This document shows, piece by piece, positions 33,400 to 44,870 of a stretch of 64,000 nt of DNA. The notes beneath the pieces were generated by a model that did no database searches, had not been told where the DNA came from, and worked only from the letters and a program-made list of their open reading frames with translations. The position numbers and the translations under genes were made by a program. The stretch comes from Dendrobium chrysotoxum (Eukaryota > Streptophyta > Magnoliopsida > Asparagales > Orchidaceae). The stretch is taken from NCBI GenBank assembly GCA_019925795.1, contig CM034315.1, positions 31,068,446 to 31,132,445 on the forward strand, given 5' to 3'. How positions within the stretch are numbered: position 1 is the stretch's first letter; each line of letters begins with the position of its first letter.

Positions 33400-34300
33400 A
33401 TTAATTGCTAAAGAAGCCGAGAGGACCTAATGAGATTATTTATTTATGTACTCCAAATCTATGGGAGACAGAGTCTTTCGACCCTGGACTTCTATAGAAA
33501 TAGAGTCTTCTTCTGAACATGCAAATTCCTTTGCAAGTTTTGCTAGGGCATTCATTGAAGAATTACTTCTATGAGGAATCCTATACATAGTTACAATAGG
33601 AATTTATTTGAGTAAGGGTGTAGTGTATTGGTGATATTTCAAGAGTTCAGGATTCAAAACCTTATAAGTCCCTATAATCTGGTTTATCACCAGTTAAGAG
33701 TCATCAAAGAGTTTAATCTCTTTAATCTCCATTAGGATTATAAGTTCTAGACCAATTATCAGAGCTTCATACTCAACCACATTGTTTGTGCAAGGCTTTG
33801 ATAAATGGTAAGAAAAGTACATCATTCCCTTATCTGGTGTTATAAAAATCAAGCCAATTTTAGCTTTTCTAGGAATAGTAGATTGATGTGTATTAACCCC
33901 TGGGAAGAAGCTACACCATCAAAATACATTTCTTAGACTTGATTACAGGATTCCTCAAAACTCATAATTTATTTGTCAGGTAAATCGTCATTTAGAGGAG
34001 ATGCTGCTGGCAGTGGAAGCACTGTAAGGAAGTCGGTAATGACCTGTCCTTTCACAGCATGCAGGGGAATGAAAGTGATTTCGAATTAAAGCAATCTCAT
34101 AGACCAATGAGCTAAACGTCCTGATAATGTTGGCCGGGTCATAAGGTATTGCAGGGGATTAATAATGGAAATCAAATTGACTTGATTAGAAAGTATATAA
34201 TGCCTTAATTTTTGTGTTGTAAAAATTAAGGCAAGACAATGTTTTTCGATTGTAGGGTATCAAATTTCTGATGGAAGAAGTCTAAGACTTAGGTAAGAAA
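33400..34300 (-). pseudogene. RNase H region including archaeal-type second RNase H of element D
   Basis: On the minus strand at about 33850-33690 one reads IGLIFITPDKGMMYFSYHL and NNVVEYEALIIGLELIIL, then KLFDDS and a stop. The E-Y-E-A-L block is the hallmark of the archaeal-type RNase H acquired by Tat/Ogre elements. Upstream (about 34300-34100) lies the regular RNase H tail of RT (RPTLSGRLAHWSMRL). Several stops occur. Confidence 0.72.
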
Positions 34301-35557
34301 GAGCATTTTCTTTCCCCTCATTATTGACTTGAGCTAGAAGGGCCCCGAGAAACTCATTAAGGGCTGTAGTGTAAAGGATTAAGGGTTTCCCTAGAATAGG
34401 GGTTGCCAAAACTGGCAAATTTGTCTGGTATTATTTGATATTTTCAAATGCAGATTAACATTTCTCATCCCAAATGAATTTTACATCCTTCTTAGCAAGG
34501 ACAAAGAATGGTTGACATCTTCTGGAAAAATTTGAAATTAACCTTCTTATATATGCCAATTTGCCTTGGAGAGATCTCTGTTGAGTAAGGCTCTTAGGAG
34601 GTGGCAGATTTAAGATGGCTTCGATTTTATCTAGATCAATTTAAATTCCATGATGTCTCACTAGAAAACCTAAGAATTTTCCTGAAGTAATGTCAAAAAT
34701 GCATTTCAAGGGATTCATCTTAAGGTCATAGTGGCGTAATCGCTTGAAGATAGTTCTTAAATCATAAAGTGAGCCTCCTTGTCCTTACTCTTGATAACTA
34801 AATTGTCGATATAACATTCAACTTGATTATGGATTAAGTCATCAAAGATTCAAGACATAACCCGTTGGTAGGTTGCACCAGTATTTTTAAGGCCAAATGA
34901 CATCACTTTATTCTAAAAGATCCTTATAGGACTTCTGAATGCAGGATTTCTCTCATCTTTTGGGGCCATCTTGATTTGATTATATCTAGATGAGCCATCC
35001 ATAAAGGAGAAAACAATATGCGAGGAGGCGATGTCCACCATAAATTTTGGTATTGGCAATGGGAATTCATCTTTGGGACATGCCTTATTCAAGTCTCTAT
35101 AGTCAACATAGACTTAGATTTGACCATTTTTCTTTCAAACTGGTATGACACTGGCTACCCAAGAGGGATATTATTCTTCTAGGATAAATCCAACCTCGAT
35201 CAATTTCTTGACTTCAGAAATGACTTGTTGTTCAATTTCTAGACGCATATGTCTAGGAGTTTGTTTGACAAGAATGGCATCGTGCTTAATTTCAAGTTTA
35301 TGGACTACCACGTTCGTGGGCAAACCTGGTATTTCATTATATGTCTGGATGAAGCAATCCTTAAACTTAGATAAAAGTTGAATTAGATCCTCAGACTCAT
35401 CCTTACTAAATAAAGAACTTATGAAGGTGGGGCGAGGGTCATCTTCTGTTCTAAGGTTGATTTCCTTAAGTTGATCGACTGTCAATTTAATTTCCTCCTC
35501 AAATTCAGGGGATGTATCCTGAACTTGAAGATCATCAGAATCATCTAAAGTCTCCAA
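34300..35557 (-). pseudogene. Gypsy reverse transcriptase of element D (decayed)
   Basis: The 5' part is open at 35557-35171 and ends KQTPRHMRLEIEQQVISEV and IEVGFILEE, the usual lead-in to gypsy RT. Then come YRDLNKACPKDEFPLP, FMDGSSRYNQIKMAPKDE, FGLKNTGATYQR and, at 34813-34802, YIDN in place of the catalytic Y-V-D-D. Loss of the second Asp, plus stops such as the one in RIF*NKVMSFG, shows it is dead. Confidence 0.87.
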
Positions 35558-35741
35558 ACAAAGTTTGTTAGTAAATTAATAACTTCAGTAGGGATATTTT
35601 TAGATTCAAGATTAATAGTTATTATTAAATAATATTCATCATTTCAAATGAACTAACGGTACCAAAGCCAATAATGCTTGTCCAATTTTTTTTAAATTTT
35701 TAGTTCTAGATATTTTCGTGGTATCTAGCTTGACCCTTAGT

Positions 35742-36520
35742 CTATTGACTCAGAACAAAACCTTTAGAGATGAGAGCTTTGATACCAGCAGGAAAGTAAC
35801 CAAAAGGTAATTCCATTAATTCATTAAAGTCTGCCTCATCAAGGGTTACATCATCTTCCTTCCTTGAAGAGGAGGAGCCAGGGAAGAACTTTTGAACTTT
35901 CTTTATTTCTCCATCTAGATTGGGGGTGTCCTTAATCACTAACAATGAAATCCTGTTGGTAGACAGTGAGGTTAAGGTTAAGAATTCAACTACCCTATTG
36001 AGCTTTTCATAAAGAGTTAATTTAGGCTCATCACTTTGAACTATTAAATTATCACCTTCTTGGTCACTATCTAGATCTAAGGTGAGATTAAATTTTAGAG
36101 GTAGAATTATTTTTTTGGGAATCAAAAGTAATTCTGGCACCCCCTTTTCTTGATTCTTCATCAAAACTTGATTCTAGTTCGATATACATTAGGGAATTTC
36201 TTTTTTTAACTAAAGTATGGCCTCGACCATATGCTCTTTGGGCCATTCTTTTAGCTCACTGAGGTAGACTATTTAGAGGCCTAAAAATTATGCCCTTGAT
36301 GTCATCTTTGCTACTTGATACTTGTCTTTTTTGAATTTCAACTTTTTCTGCTTATTGAATTACTTTTGACTTTAAAATATCTATTTTTTCCTCTTTAATG
36401 TTGATCTCTACCTTAGAATAGATGATGGACCCTTTTGATGCGTAATATGCAACATCTTCATAGATCCCAATCTCATTAATAGTGAATGGTTGCAGATCAC
36501 CCTTAATTTTATATTCAATG
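35742..36520 (-). pseudogene. Protease-RT linker of element D
   Basis: Open minus-strand segment 36164-35742 (ELLLIPKKIILPLKFNLTLDLDSDQEGDN and onward, with FNELMELPFGYFPAGIKALI near the end), preceded by less open coding-like sequence to 36520. No domain recognised. Long acidic spacers here are common in Tat/Ogre polyproteins. Confidence 0.55.
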
Positions 36521-36525
36521 CCATC

Positions 36526-36830
36526 TCATTGGTACTTGATGCATTGGTGTAGGGTAGATGGAATCATATTGTACTCATAGATCCAAGGCCTACCTAAGAG
36601 CGCATTGAAGGACATATTTGAATCAATTATATAAAATTTTTCCTCTATTTTAAACTCTCCTATCTCTAGAAGAAGGGTAATTAAACCTAAAGCCTTTACG
36701 CCCTTTTCGTTGAACCCACGAAGCACTAACTTTTGATTGAGAGCTTGCTAGTATCAACTTTAAGGTATGTAATAGTCTTTATGTTTGTCACATTGATTGA
36801 TGCACCCGATTCAATGAGAACTCTAGATAA
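36526..36830 (-). pseudogene. Gypsy aspartic protease of element D
   Basis: The active site reads IESGASINVTN, codons for E-S-G at 36812-36804 instead of D-S-G, which should abolish catalysis. After a stop, the flap and C-terminal half are open at 36726-36526 and end in the typical NALLGRPWIYEYNMIPSTLHQ. The ALLGRPWI motif is diagnostic of gypsy retropepsins. Confidence 0.8.
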
Positions 36831-38171
36831 CTTAAACTTGCTACATTTATGGTGAAGTAAAGTGGGCGATTGTGATTAGCAATTCCTAAGAGTAGATCCT
36901 CATCGAAAAAGGTTACTCCTGTGATTTCCCTGAAATACAGAGCTTCTTCTTCAGAAGTTGAAGCTAACTGATCTAAGAAGATCTTTGGATTGAGAAGTGG
37001 TTTAATTAAGGATTCCCTCATCTCCATATAGATAATAAGGGCATCGTAGATGCTCAACTTAGCCGGAAACTTCCTTAGATGGGCTAAGATATTATAATTA
37101 ACTTTTGAAACATCAAGACTAGGATTTGGTAGATTTGAAGGAAGATTTAATTATTGAGTAGGGATTTGATTTTGATCATCAGAAATAACTTTCTTTCCTT
37201 TTTCTTGAGGAAGAATCCTAGGGCGTTAGACCTTACCACCTCGTAGTTATACTTATATGATGTCTTCTGAAGGGCAAAGTGCAATAGAGTCTATGTTCTC
37301 ATTAGGCAATTAATTGTCATTTTCTGAATGTGAATCTAAATCTAAAAAGTCTATCATAATGGGACTCCCTTGAAAGTTAATTTTGGGGTGTCACCATCTG
37401 ATAAGACTGCAGATTCATTTCCCCCTTGAGAAGTCAAATCTGGGGAACTTAATTTTTGAATGTCTTGGTTGATCTCAACTAAGCTTTCATTATTATCAAC
37501 AGAAATATCATTTTGAATTACATTCTCAGTATTAATCATCAAAACATTCATAGAAGGATCATTCTTTTTTATTGATTTTTGACCCTTTTCTTTTGATGGG
37601 GCAAAGTAAAAGTAAGATAACATCAAAGGGGATAGTGGTTTTGAGCCACCATCTTCCATTCATACACATCTCTCATCATAATATTTCTTCTCTACAAAAG
37701 TGTCATTCTTTTTATTCTTTTTATTTACAGTAGTTCCTACAACTACTAGAGAGGAAACTATTCCAACATTCTCCTGCAAAGCCTCTAGGTCAACCTCCCA
37801 AATCGGGCCCCGGGCTGTTGGCGGTAACTATTGAGAAAGATGAAAAGATTTGTTAATTGATTTTTTAAATATCCAGGATAATTCTATATCCCAACCATCT
37901 TCAATTGAGATAGAAAGATCAGAGTTTTAACCTGAGATGGACTTGATAGATCCCTGATCCAGATCGACAAAGTTCTCCTTTGGAATCATAACACTACCTT
38001 GAAAAAAATTCTTTTCAAGCTAGTCTTTAACGATAAAATAGTCTTCGATTGCATGGCCCAACATGCGGTGATAGGGACAAAAATTAGGATCATCTTTTTT
38101 ATTTGCCTCTTCTGGCTTCTTGGCCTCTGGCAATCTAAAATCTAGTTTCTTCAAAAGACTCTTAAAAATTA
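36831..38171 (-). pseudogene. Gypsy gag 3' part and gag-protease linker of element D
   Basis: Begins immediately after the Helitron with KSLLKKLDFRLPE, then a zinc-knuckle-like NFCPYHRMLGHAIEDYF near 38095-38040. That C-x2-H-type motif is common in Tat/Ogre Gag. Segments at 37659-37354 (PLSPLMLSYFYFAPSKEKGQK) and 37057-36831 (IYDALIIYMEMRESLIKPLL) are open linker pieces with no known domain. Stops separate them. Confidence 0.7.
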
Positions 38172-38184
38172 CTAGTAAAAATGC

Positions 38185-38201
38185 CCGTGCATTAAATGCA
38201 C
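38185..38201 (-). other. Helitron 3' terminal hairpin
   Basis: Palindrome cgtgcattaaatgcacg, 9 bases from the terminal CTAG. Related copies occur at about 38406-38426 and 38981-39001, each followed by similar 'ataaaaattcatatta.gaatatttta' sequence. Confidence 0.82.
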
Positions 38202-39299
38202 GTGACTAAAAATTTAAAAATAAAAATTCATATTATAAATATTTTAATTATAGTATCATTGTTAAGATGAAAAAAATTATTAAATTTATTATTATAAATA
38301 TGTATAATCAGTAATGTTTATTTGCATGTGCACAAGTAATGATGAATAAAAATTAAAAAGTTTAAAATTTAGTGAGAAAGTGTCATTAATTTTGCTAGTT
38401 TTATTGCACATGCATTAAATGCAAGTGAATAAAAAATTTAAAATAAAAATTCATATAATGAATATTTTAATAATATTTTATTTAATAAAAAATAAAATTA
38501 TTATCTTTATTTCTATAATTAATTCTAATTATTAATAATATTAGCAAAAAAATATATGTTTTTCTTAAAATAATATTAACAAAAGATCCATGCACAAGAA
38601 CAAGTTCAAACATTTTATTCACCAATTCTGCAATAAAAAATAAAGAAAAAATAAACCTAAATAAAAAAAAAAAGATATTTGAGATATGCTAAAAGCCCAA
38701 AAGGTCATCTATTTTAAATAAAACAATAAGTAGACATTAATAGCAGTAACACTGAATGACAGAATCATCGAATGATACATAGTTATAGAGATCTCAAGAA
38801 CCCCAAAGAAACACCATAAATGCAGAAAGCTAAATATATTATCTTAAAACAAAGCCATTGATTAAAAATGTTTGTGGAAGATTTCTCCTCACATTGAAAG
38901 CTAGAGCAGAAATCAGATATAAGAACCATAAAGTGTATGCATATATTCTTAAAAATAAAAGATGCATGCCAATCATTAACCACATGCAGTAAATGCACGT
39001 GAATAATAATATAAAAATAAAAATTCATATTATGAATATTTTAATTATATTATCACAAAGAGAAATATGCACACATTCTAATTTATTATCAATAACATCT
39101 AAACCAAACATCCAAAATGTAATTATTAGGTAAATAATATTATTTTCAACTTAATTCTTAGAGGCAAAACACAGACAAAAGAGAGGTGAGCTGCATCTTC
39201 GCTAAAATAAAAACAGATGGTGGCGAATAGCCAAAGAGGTGTGCAAGGATAGAAAAATCGTTACTTTGTGGTGAACTGCAATCATGACTTTCTATCCCA

Positions 39300-39577
39300 T
39301 AGGAGAAGAAGGTGAAGAAGCTTCTTTAGCGACTCCTTCAAAACTCTTCTTCATGAAGTGAAGCACGTGAATTGCTAATAATATTATAGAAAAAGACAAA
39401 GAAGCTTCTTTAGCGGCTCTTCATAACCCTTCTTCATGTGAAGCACATGAAGCCAACGATGTTGTAGAAGAAGGCAAAGAGGCTTAATAGCGAAGAAAGA
39501 AACATACCTTCATAGTGAGCTACCATCGTAGAAGAAGGCATAAAAGTTTCTTTTGCAACATTTTCAAAACTCTTCTC
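39300..39577. repeat. Degenerate short tandem repeats in the Helitron
   Basis: Units starting near 39318, 39401 and 39543 share aagcttctttagcg, caaaactcttctt and gaagcacgtgaa words. The third is cut by the copia LTR that begins at 39578. Function unknown. Confidence 0.6.
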
Positions 39578-41292
39578 TGTCGTAATTCAGGATCCCTAAT
39601 CTGTGATTTTGATGATGACAAATAATATTGATTAAATTATTATATTCTTCTTTAAATATTTTAGATGTTATTTTTATCATTGAGCACTAACATTTCAGGT
39701 AGAATATACATTGCTCAAGACTTTCGAAGACTCAAGATTAGATAGAATAGGATATAAAAGAGTCTATAGTTTTTATTTTCTTTATTTTTTATTTCTTGAG
39801 TCTGGCCACGAAAGAGTGTATGCAAATTGGGTGACCATGCACACAAACATAGGAGGAGAGATTTTTTAAGTTTTAAAATTTTTTTTACAAATCTTATTGT
39901 ATAATTTTTAATCGCACTATATGATCTGTTATTTGAAAATAGGCTTAAAGGCAAATTGGAAATATTAGTTTCTGTAAATTAATCGTACTGTATGATCTTG
40001 ATCGTATTGTACGTTTTGTTTTCAACCTCAAACCCTAGCCGCCAGAATAATTTAAGTAAGATTTCAAAAATTAATTTTTGAACTAATCGTGTTGTATGAT
40101 ATTAATCGTATTGTACAATCATAATCATACCGTACGAAGAACATAGATGAAATTTGGTTGTACCAGACAAAATCATGATTTTTTTGAACTAATCGTACTG
40201 TACGATATATATATCGTATAGGACAAACTGCATAAACTCAGCTAATCGAACTGTAAGAATGAGCAGTGCAGGACGATTAACAGAGATGACTTTTGGTCAT
40301 CTCAGGGTTTGTCCCATACGAACAAGAGAAATAAAATAGATAGTACTGGACGATCTTCAGATCATATTATACGATGTATTGAAAAATTATTAACTGTTTG
40401 TTCTCCTTCGTACTGGACGGGAGTTGTTTTGAACTGATCATACTGTATGAACTCGGATCGTATTGTACGAACATTGATGGCTAACTTAAATTTTTAGGAT
40501 TTCTTAAAGCCTATTATAAAAATAATGTTTTAAGTTTTTCAAAAAGAAAAAATGTTAAGAGAGAGGAACGAGATAGAAGAAGGAACTCTAAGTGGAGCTT
40601 TGAGAGAGATCTTAGGTTGAGAGGAAGGAGAAGGTGAAGTTGAGCATGAGGGATAAGTAGTGTGAGAGGATCACACGATTGCTCTAGGCTAGCTACACAC
40701 TTGCTCCTCCTGTGGCCTTGGTGAGTCTCTTGAAAGCTCTCTAGGGAGAGAGGCTTCTAGATCAAAGTCCTCGAGGTTCTCTGCCTTTTTTAGGAGAGAG
40801 AAAAAAAGAGGTAAGGTTCTTTGCCTTCTCCAGGAGGAAGAAAAATGAGAAGGTCAGCTGTCGTCACCAGTAGGGTGACATAGCGTCCGACATTCCGCCA
40901 TATCGAGGAAGGTGAAAGTGAGTTTTGTAAAAGCTTCTCTGCCTTGTGGTGGTAGTAGAAGGAGAGACACTTTTTGATTAGTGCAATTCTTGGAGTGGAG
41001 AACTCCGGTGGAGGAGTGGACGTAGGTCAAGGTTGACCGAACCACTATAAAAATCTTTGGTGTGCTTTTTCTCATTCTGCATTCTATTTCTTGCATTTAA
41101 TTTTTGTTATAACTGCTTGGTAAAAAATTGAATTTAGTATTCTATTGTGAGATTCAAAATTTTATCACCATTATTGTAATCGTGATCAATTAATTAGCTT
41201 ACGCATTGATTAATTAAATTATTTAATAGAAAAATCTAAAAAAACTTCAAAAAAAAAAAAAGATTAAAACTCTTATTTATGATTTATTTTTA
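39578..41292 (+). repeat. Copia LTR fragment inside the Helitron
   Basis: Starts TGTCGTAATTCAGGATCCC and follows the Sirevirus-like LTR order of elements B and C: palindrome cluster (about 39960-40470), TATA-like TATTATAAAAAT near 40514, leader with gtaggtcaaggttgaccg near 41010-41040, and tttggtgtgctttttc near 41052. It stops near 41292, roughly 90-100 bp before the expected end. No second LTR or internal part lies beside it, so it is a truncated solo LTR or a captured piece. Confidence 0.75.
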
Positions 41293-41406
41293 AGAAATGA
41301 AGAGATGTTAGCAATCAAAAGTGGACATTTATTTTGGTATTAAAATTTGATGGTTAGAATTTTTTGGGGAATAATCACAAGCCAATTTTATATAGTGGTA
41401 TAGATA

Positions 41407-41407
<1 letters not shown>

Positions 41408-41485
<78 letters not shown>
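41408..41485. repeat. (AT)n microsatellite
   Basis: About 38 consecutive AT units, directly beside the second Helitron 5' end at 41404. AT runs are favoured Helitron targets; the length may be unreliable in assemblies. Confidence 0.95.
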
Positions 41486-41486
<1 letters not shown>

Positions 41487-41489
41487 TAC

Positions 41490-43340
41490 AATCATAATTA
41501 GAAAAATTATATTTAAAATTAAAAGGTTAAGCATTAACTTAAACAAAATATACATTGTTTGTGTTGACGTTTTAGTATTCCTTATTTGTGTTGTCATTTT
41601 AGTGCAAAGTTGGGAAGTGAAATATTCATATTGAAACGTTCAATTTGTGATTTTCAAAATTTATAAAGGCACATGAATGATAGAAATATAATTTGTATAA
41701 ATTGTTTGGTTGTTTGTTTTGGGTTTTAAGATTTCTAATAAGAGAAATCTTTAAATCTGCTAACACAATGTGATTGGTGGGATATAACAAAACTTGAATT
41801 TAAGTAATAATGGGCTAAACAGGATTTATCAAAACAACAAAATTTAAAGTCTCCAAAATTCTATTTGCTTTAATTAAATTCTTCATAAAATTGAATACCA
41901 AATAGGCCTTAATAGAATATTTTTTTTTCTTAGAGCCTAACAATACATCTTTCTATGACATACTGATTCATATCACATGAAACACATCAAAAATTAACAA
42001 TAAGCACCAGTACCAACGAAGCACAAGAAATACTCAAGTAAAAAAGAGCAACTAAGACCTCTAACCCAAACAACACAGATTATCGAGCTGGGTCATCGGG
42101 TCATGCTAGAAAAAAATATACGTGACTTCGTTCAAATGAAAGTCCTGACGTAGAGCTACGTCCGGACTCCGCATGTGTTCCTTCCCCAGAGAAGACATTG
42201 GAAATCACTCAATTGCCTGAGCAACATGAAAAAAAAATCCATCTAATGACCCATCACAGTCAAAGAAATTATAATATATAACTGCAAAAAAAAGATGAAA
42301 AGAACATAAAATAACAATGCAAGGAGTTTTCATTTTAAATCAAATACCTGTACTCGATAAAGTCATGTAAATCCTCATGGAAGGAACTCTCAGAAATCAA
42401 AATCACTCTTGTCAAATAAAAGCAAATTCTCTAAATTTCACCTAAGTTAATTTTAATCATAAATTAAAAAACATATGAATCAAATACTTGGCAGCAACAA
42501 ATCTCTTGATCTATAAAACACTCATTAAGGCATTTCCTCCCTTGCTCCATTATTTATTTGAATAGCATCACCTTTTACGGAGCAAGACTGAACAAAAATA
42601 CCTAAGCGTAAAGTTATTTATTTGGAATTCAGAATCTAATTGATCCCTTTCTTCCTTCCCAACTAATTCGAATATAGTATGTTACAGGAAATGTAAAAGG
42701 AATGGAAATTGAACCAGAAAGCTAGATACTACAAATTAAAATTAATTAATGAATAAGAGGAGTGGGAGGGAGCAAAATGAATAACATACCAGCAGACCCC
42801 AAAGGCGCACCAACCATAAGCACTGCAACAAAGAAAAGGAGGAGAAAGTGGGGAGAGAGAGAGAGAGGTAGTTGTAGCGTTAGAAGTTTTATCAAAATAG
42901 AAGAAGCTTCAAGCCCTTCCCGCTGTAACTCTCGAAAGAGTTGAAATTCCAGACTTTCCCACCATCGCATGAGAAGAATGACACGACTGCGAGAAACTGG
43001 ATAATAGAACAAACGGTTTGCGCTACTTGCAGTTTGAGAATACGAAGAGTTTGCGCGGATACGAACAAGCGCAAGGAGAAAATAGTTGAAGAAGCACAAT
43101 AGAAGCAGCAGCAAGAGAAACAGAAGAATAAGGCTCAGTTTGATAAAGTTTTCTGATGTCTGCTCCACCTTTGGATGGTAGGAATTATTTTAAGGTATTT
43201 GTCAAAATATTTATGAGAATCATGGTTTAAATAGCTTCAATTTTTTTTTTATAATTTAAGTCTTATATTTGATAATTATGTTTATATATTAATTAATATT
43301 AGAATATTTTATTATAATTATGAAATTAATAATTTCATTT
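41490..43340. other. Helitron interior, possible captured sequence
   Basis: No gene I can name. The minus-strand reading near 43168-42746 starts with a GTG, not ATG, and has a Leu-rich run (LILLFLLLLLLLCFF) that comes from a purine/pyrimidine-biased tract. Its last part, MVGAPLGSAG, is followed by a donor-like gtatgt near 42790. A second open block, SESSFHEDLHDFIEY near 42390-42345, ends cag|gtattt. These could be exon pieces of a captured host gene, but this is weak. Confidence 0.3.
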
Positions 43341-43342
43341 GG

Positions 43343-43740
43343 TTGCATCTAACTAAATAATAATTTTTATATTAATTAACAAATTTCATTGTCTATCAAA
43401 ACATGTCTTATGAATTCAAAATGCGCCCTTAGCATGATTCGATGCACTTCTACAAATACATAATATGAAATAGCATAGCAGGTGGCAAAAAAGCCTGCGC
43501 ATAAATAGAAAAAAAGTTAGAAGCAGTTGTAATAGTTAAAAAAGCAGATTGAGTGATTGCATCCAACTAAAAAATAATTTTATATATTAATTAACAAACT
43601 TCATTGCATATCAAAACATGCTTTATGAATTCAAAATGCGCCCTTAACATGATTCGATGCACTTCTACAAAACTATAATATGAAATAACACAGCACAAGA
43701 CTACAGTGGCAAAAGAAGCCTGAGCAGAAATAGAAAAAAA
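43343..43740. repeat. Tandem duplication, about 214-bp period, in the Helitron
   Basis: Copies start near 43343 and 43557. Both contain ttgcatc.aacta, attaattaacaaa, gaattcaaaatgcgccctta and catgattcgatgcacttc. They are similar but not identical. Confidence 0.82.
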
Positions 43741-43849
43741 AAAAAAACAGAAGCAGCTTTAAAAAAAAAATAAAAACAAAATTGTAATAATTATGATAAT
43801 ATCTCACATGCATAACACATCAATCAAAGAGAGCAAAGCGGATGTTGAA

Positions 43850-44450
43850 GATATAGCCGAAAGAAAGCGGATCTGTTGGATTCCAATGGATCAGCTTCTT
43901 TCACTGGAAAATGGACACAAATTCGAGGACACTGATATCCTATCCCATCGTCCGCAACTGTAGAAAGAAAATTAAGAAAACATACAGAATTGAAGATAAT
44001 TATGATAAATAACTATCACACGAAAGAAAATATAACTATTAATGAGTAAACAAAAAACAAATCCATCAAGAGGTTGAAGATGTGGTCGAAAGAGGGCATA
44101 TCTAGTAGAATTTTGATGGATCAGCCTCCTTCTCCCTAATTTGGACACAAAATCGAACTTATCGACATGCTCTCCCACCTTAAAATAGTAACTGCATAAA
44201 GAAATTAGGGAAAAGTAAAGAGATCTAAAGAAAATCCTGATAAAATCAAAATATCGCGCAAACAAAATGGTTCTTGAATGAAGATAAAGGGAAACTTTAG
44301 AACAGATCCATCTAAGAGGCTGCATGCATCTCCATGGTAAAAGATTTGGTTGTACTCCAATAGACCGGCCACGCCTCCGTAGCATAGAAGAAATGAGGAT
44401 GCTTACACCCCATCCCACCTCAAAATTTATCGACTGCAAAGAGAGAAAAT
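43850..44450. repeat. Three degenerate repeats, about 210-240 bp, near the Helitron 5' end
   Basis: Units near 43860, 44075 and 44310 share ggatcagc.tccttc, tggacacaaa.tcga and ctatccca/ctcccacc/catcccacc words, each followed by 'ctgcaaagagaaaattaa'-like sequence. Nothing in them looks coding. Confidence 0.55.
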
Positions 44451-44870
44451 TAAAAAAAAGACATATAAAGAACGAAGTGATCCCTGAAGAAGCAGCGACT
44501 CCGGCAGGGCCAATGACGAAAAATATTCTTCATGCGAAGCCTTAAAGCAACTTGGCCGGTATCGGAAGGGACGCGAGACAGTGATGACTCAAGTATTCGT
44601 TTTAGTTTTAGTGGGATTCAAAGAGGTGTTCATTAATACATCAAATAAAGTTATAATTAATTAATTAGAAACGCAACCCTTGATGTGTGAAATTAATTTT
44701 TATTTTAAATGATTTAATAAATATTTTATAGGTAGAAATTAATAGTGTGTTATAAATAAAGAATTTGAAGAGTCATAAATGAACGTTTTAGATTATTTTA
44801 AAATTTACAAATGAACGATCAGGATTCGCTAAGAGTGGAATCCCAAGCCACTTTTATATAGTAGTATAGA

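Larger units (their letters stand above)
38395..41404 (-). mobile_element. Second, nested Helitron-like segment
   Basis: A second 5' terminus, TCTATACCACTATATAAAATTGG, starts at 41404 on the minus strand, preceded by A and sitting at the edge of an (AT)n tract. It closely matches the outer 5' end. A second 3'-like end, CTAG at 38398-38395 with an imperfect hairpin (38406-38426), may be its partner, but the next base is C rather than T. So the pair, or a shared 3' end at 38172, is uncertain. Confidence 0.55.
38172..44870 (-). mobile_element. Non-autonomous Helitron inserted in gag of D
   Basis: The minus-strand 5' end is TCTATACTACTATATAAAAG at 44870, preceded by A. The 3' end is CTAG at 38175-38172, followed by T. 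A perfect 7-bp stem with 3-base loop (38185-38201, cgtgcat-taa-atgcacg) lies 9 bases before the CTAG. These are textbook Helitron features: 5' TC, 3' hairpin plus CTRR, A-T target, no target duplication. The gag frame continues across the site when the insert is ignored. No Rep/helicase coding sequence is visible, so it depended on another element. Confidence 0.85.

Noticed and set aside
42746..43168. Leucine-rich possible membrane protein
   Set aside because: It begins with GTG rather than ATG, its Leu run follows base bias, and it lies in a non-autonomous Helitron. I kept it only as possible captured sequence.
38172..44870. Autonomous Helitron with Rep/helicase
   Set aside because: No Rep motifs or helicase motifs can be read in any frame of the interior.
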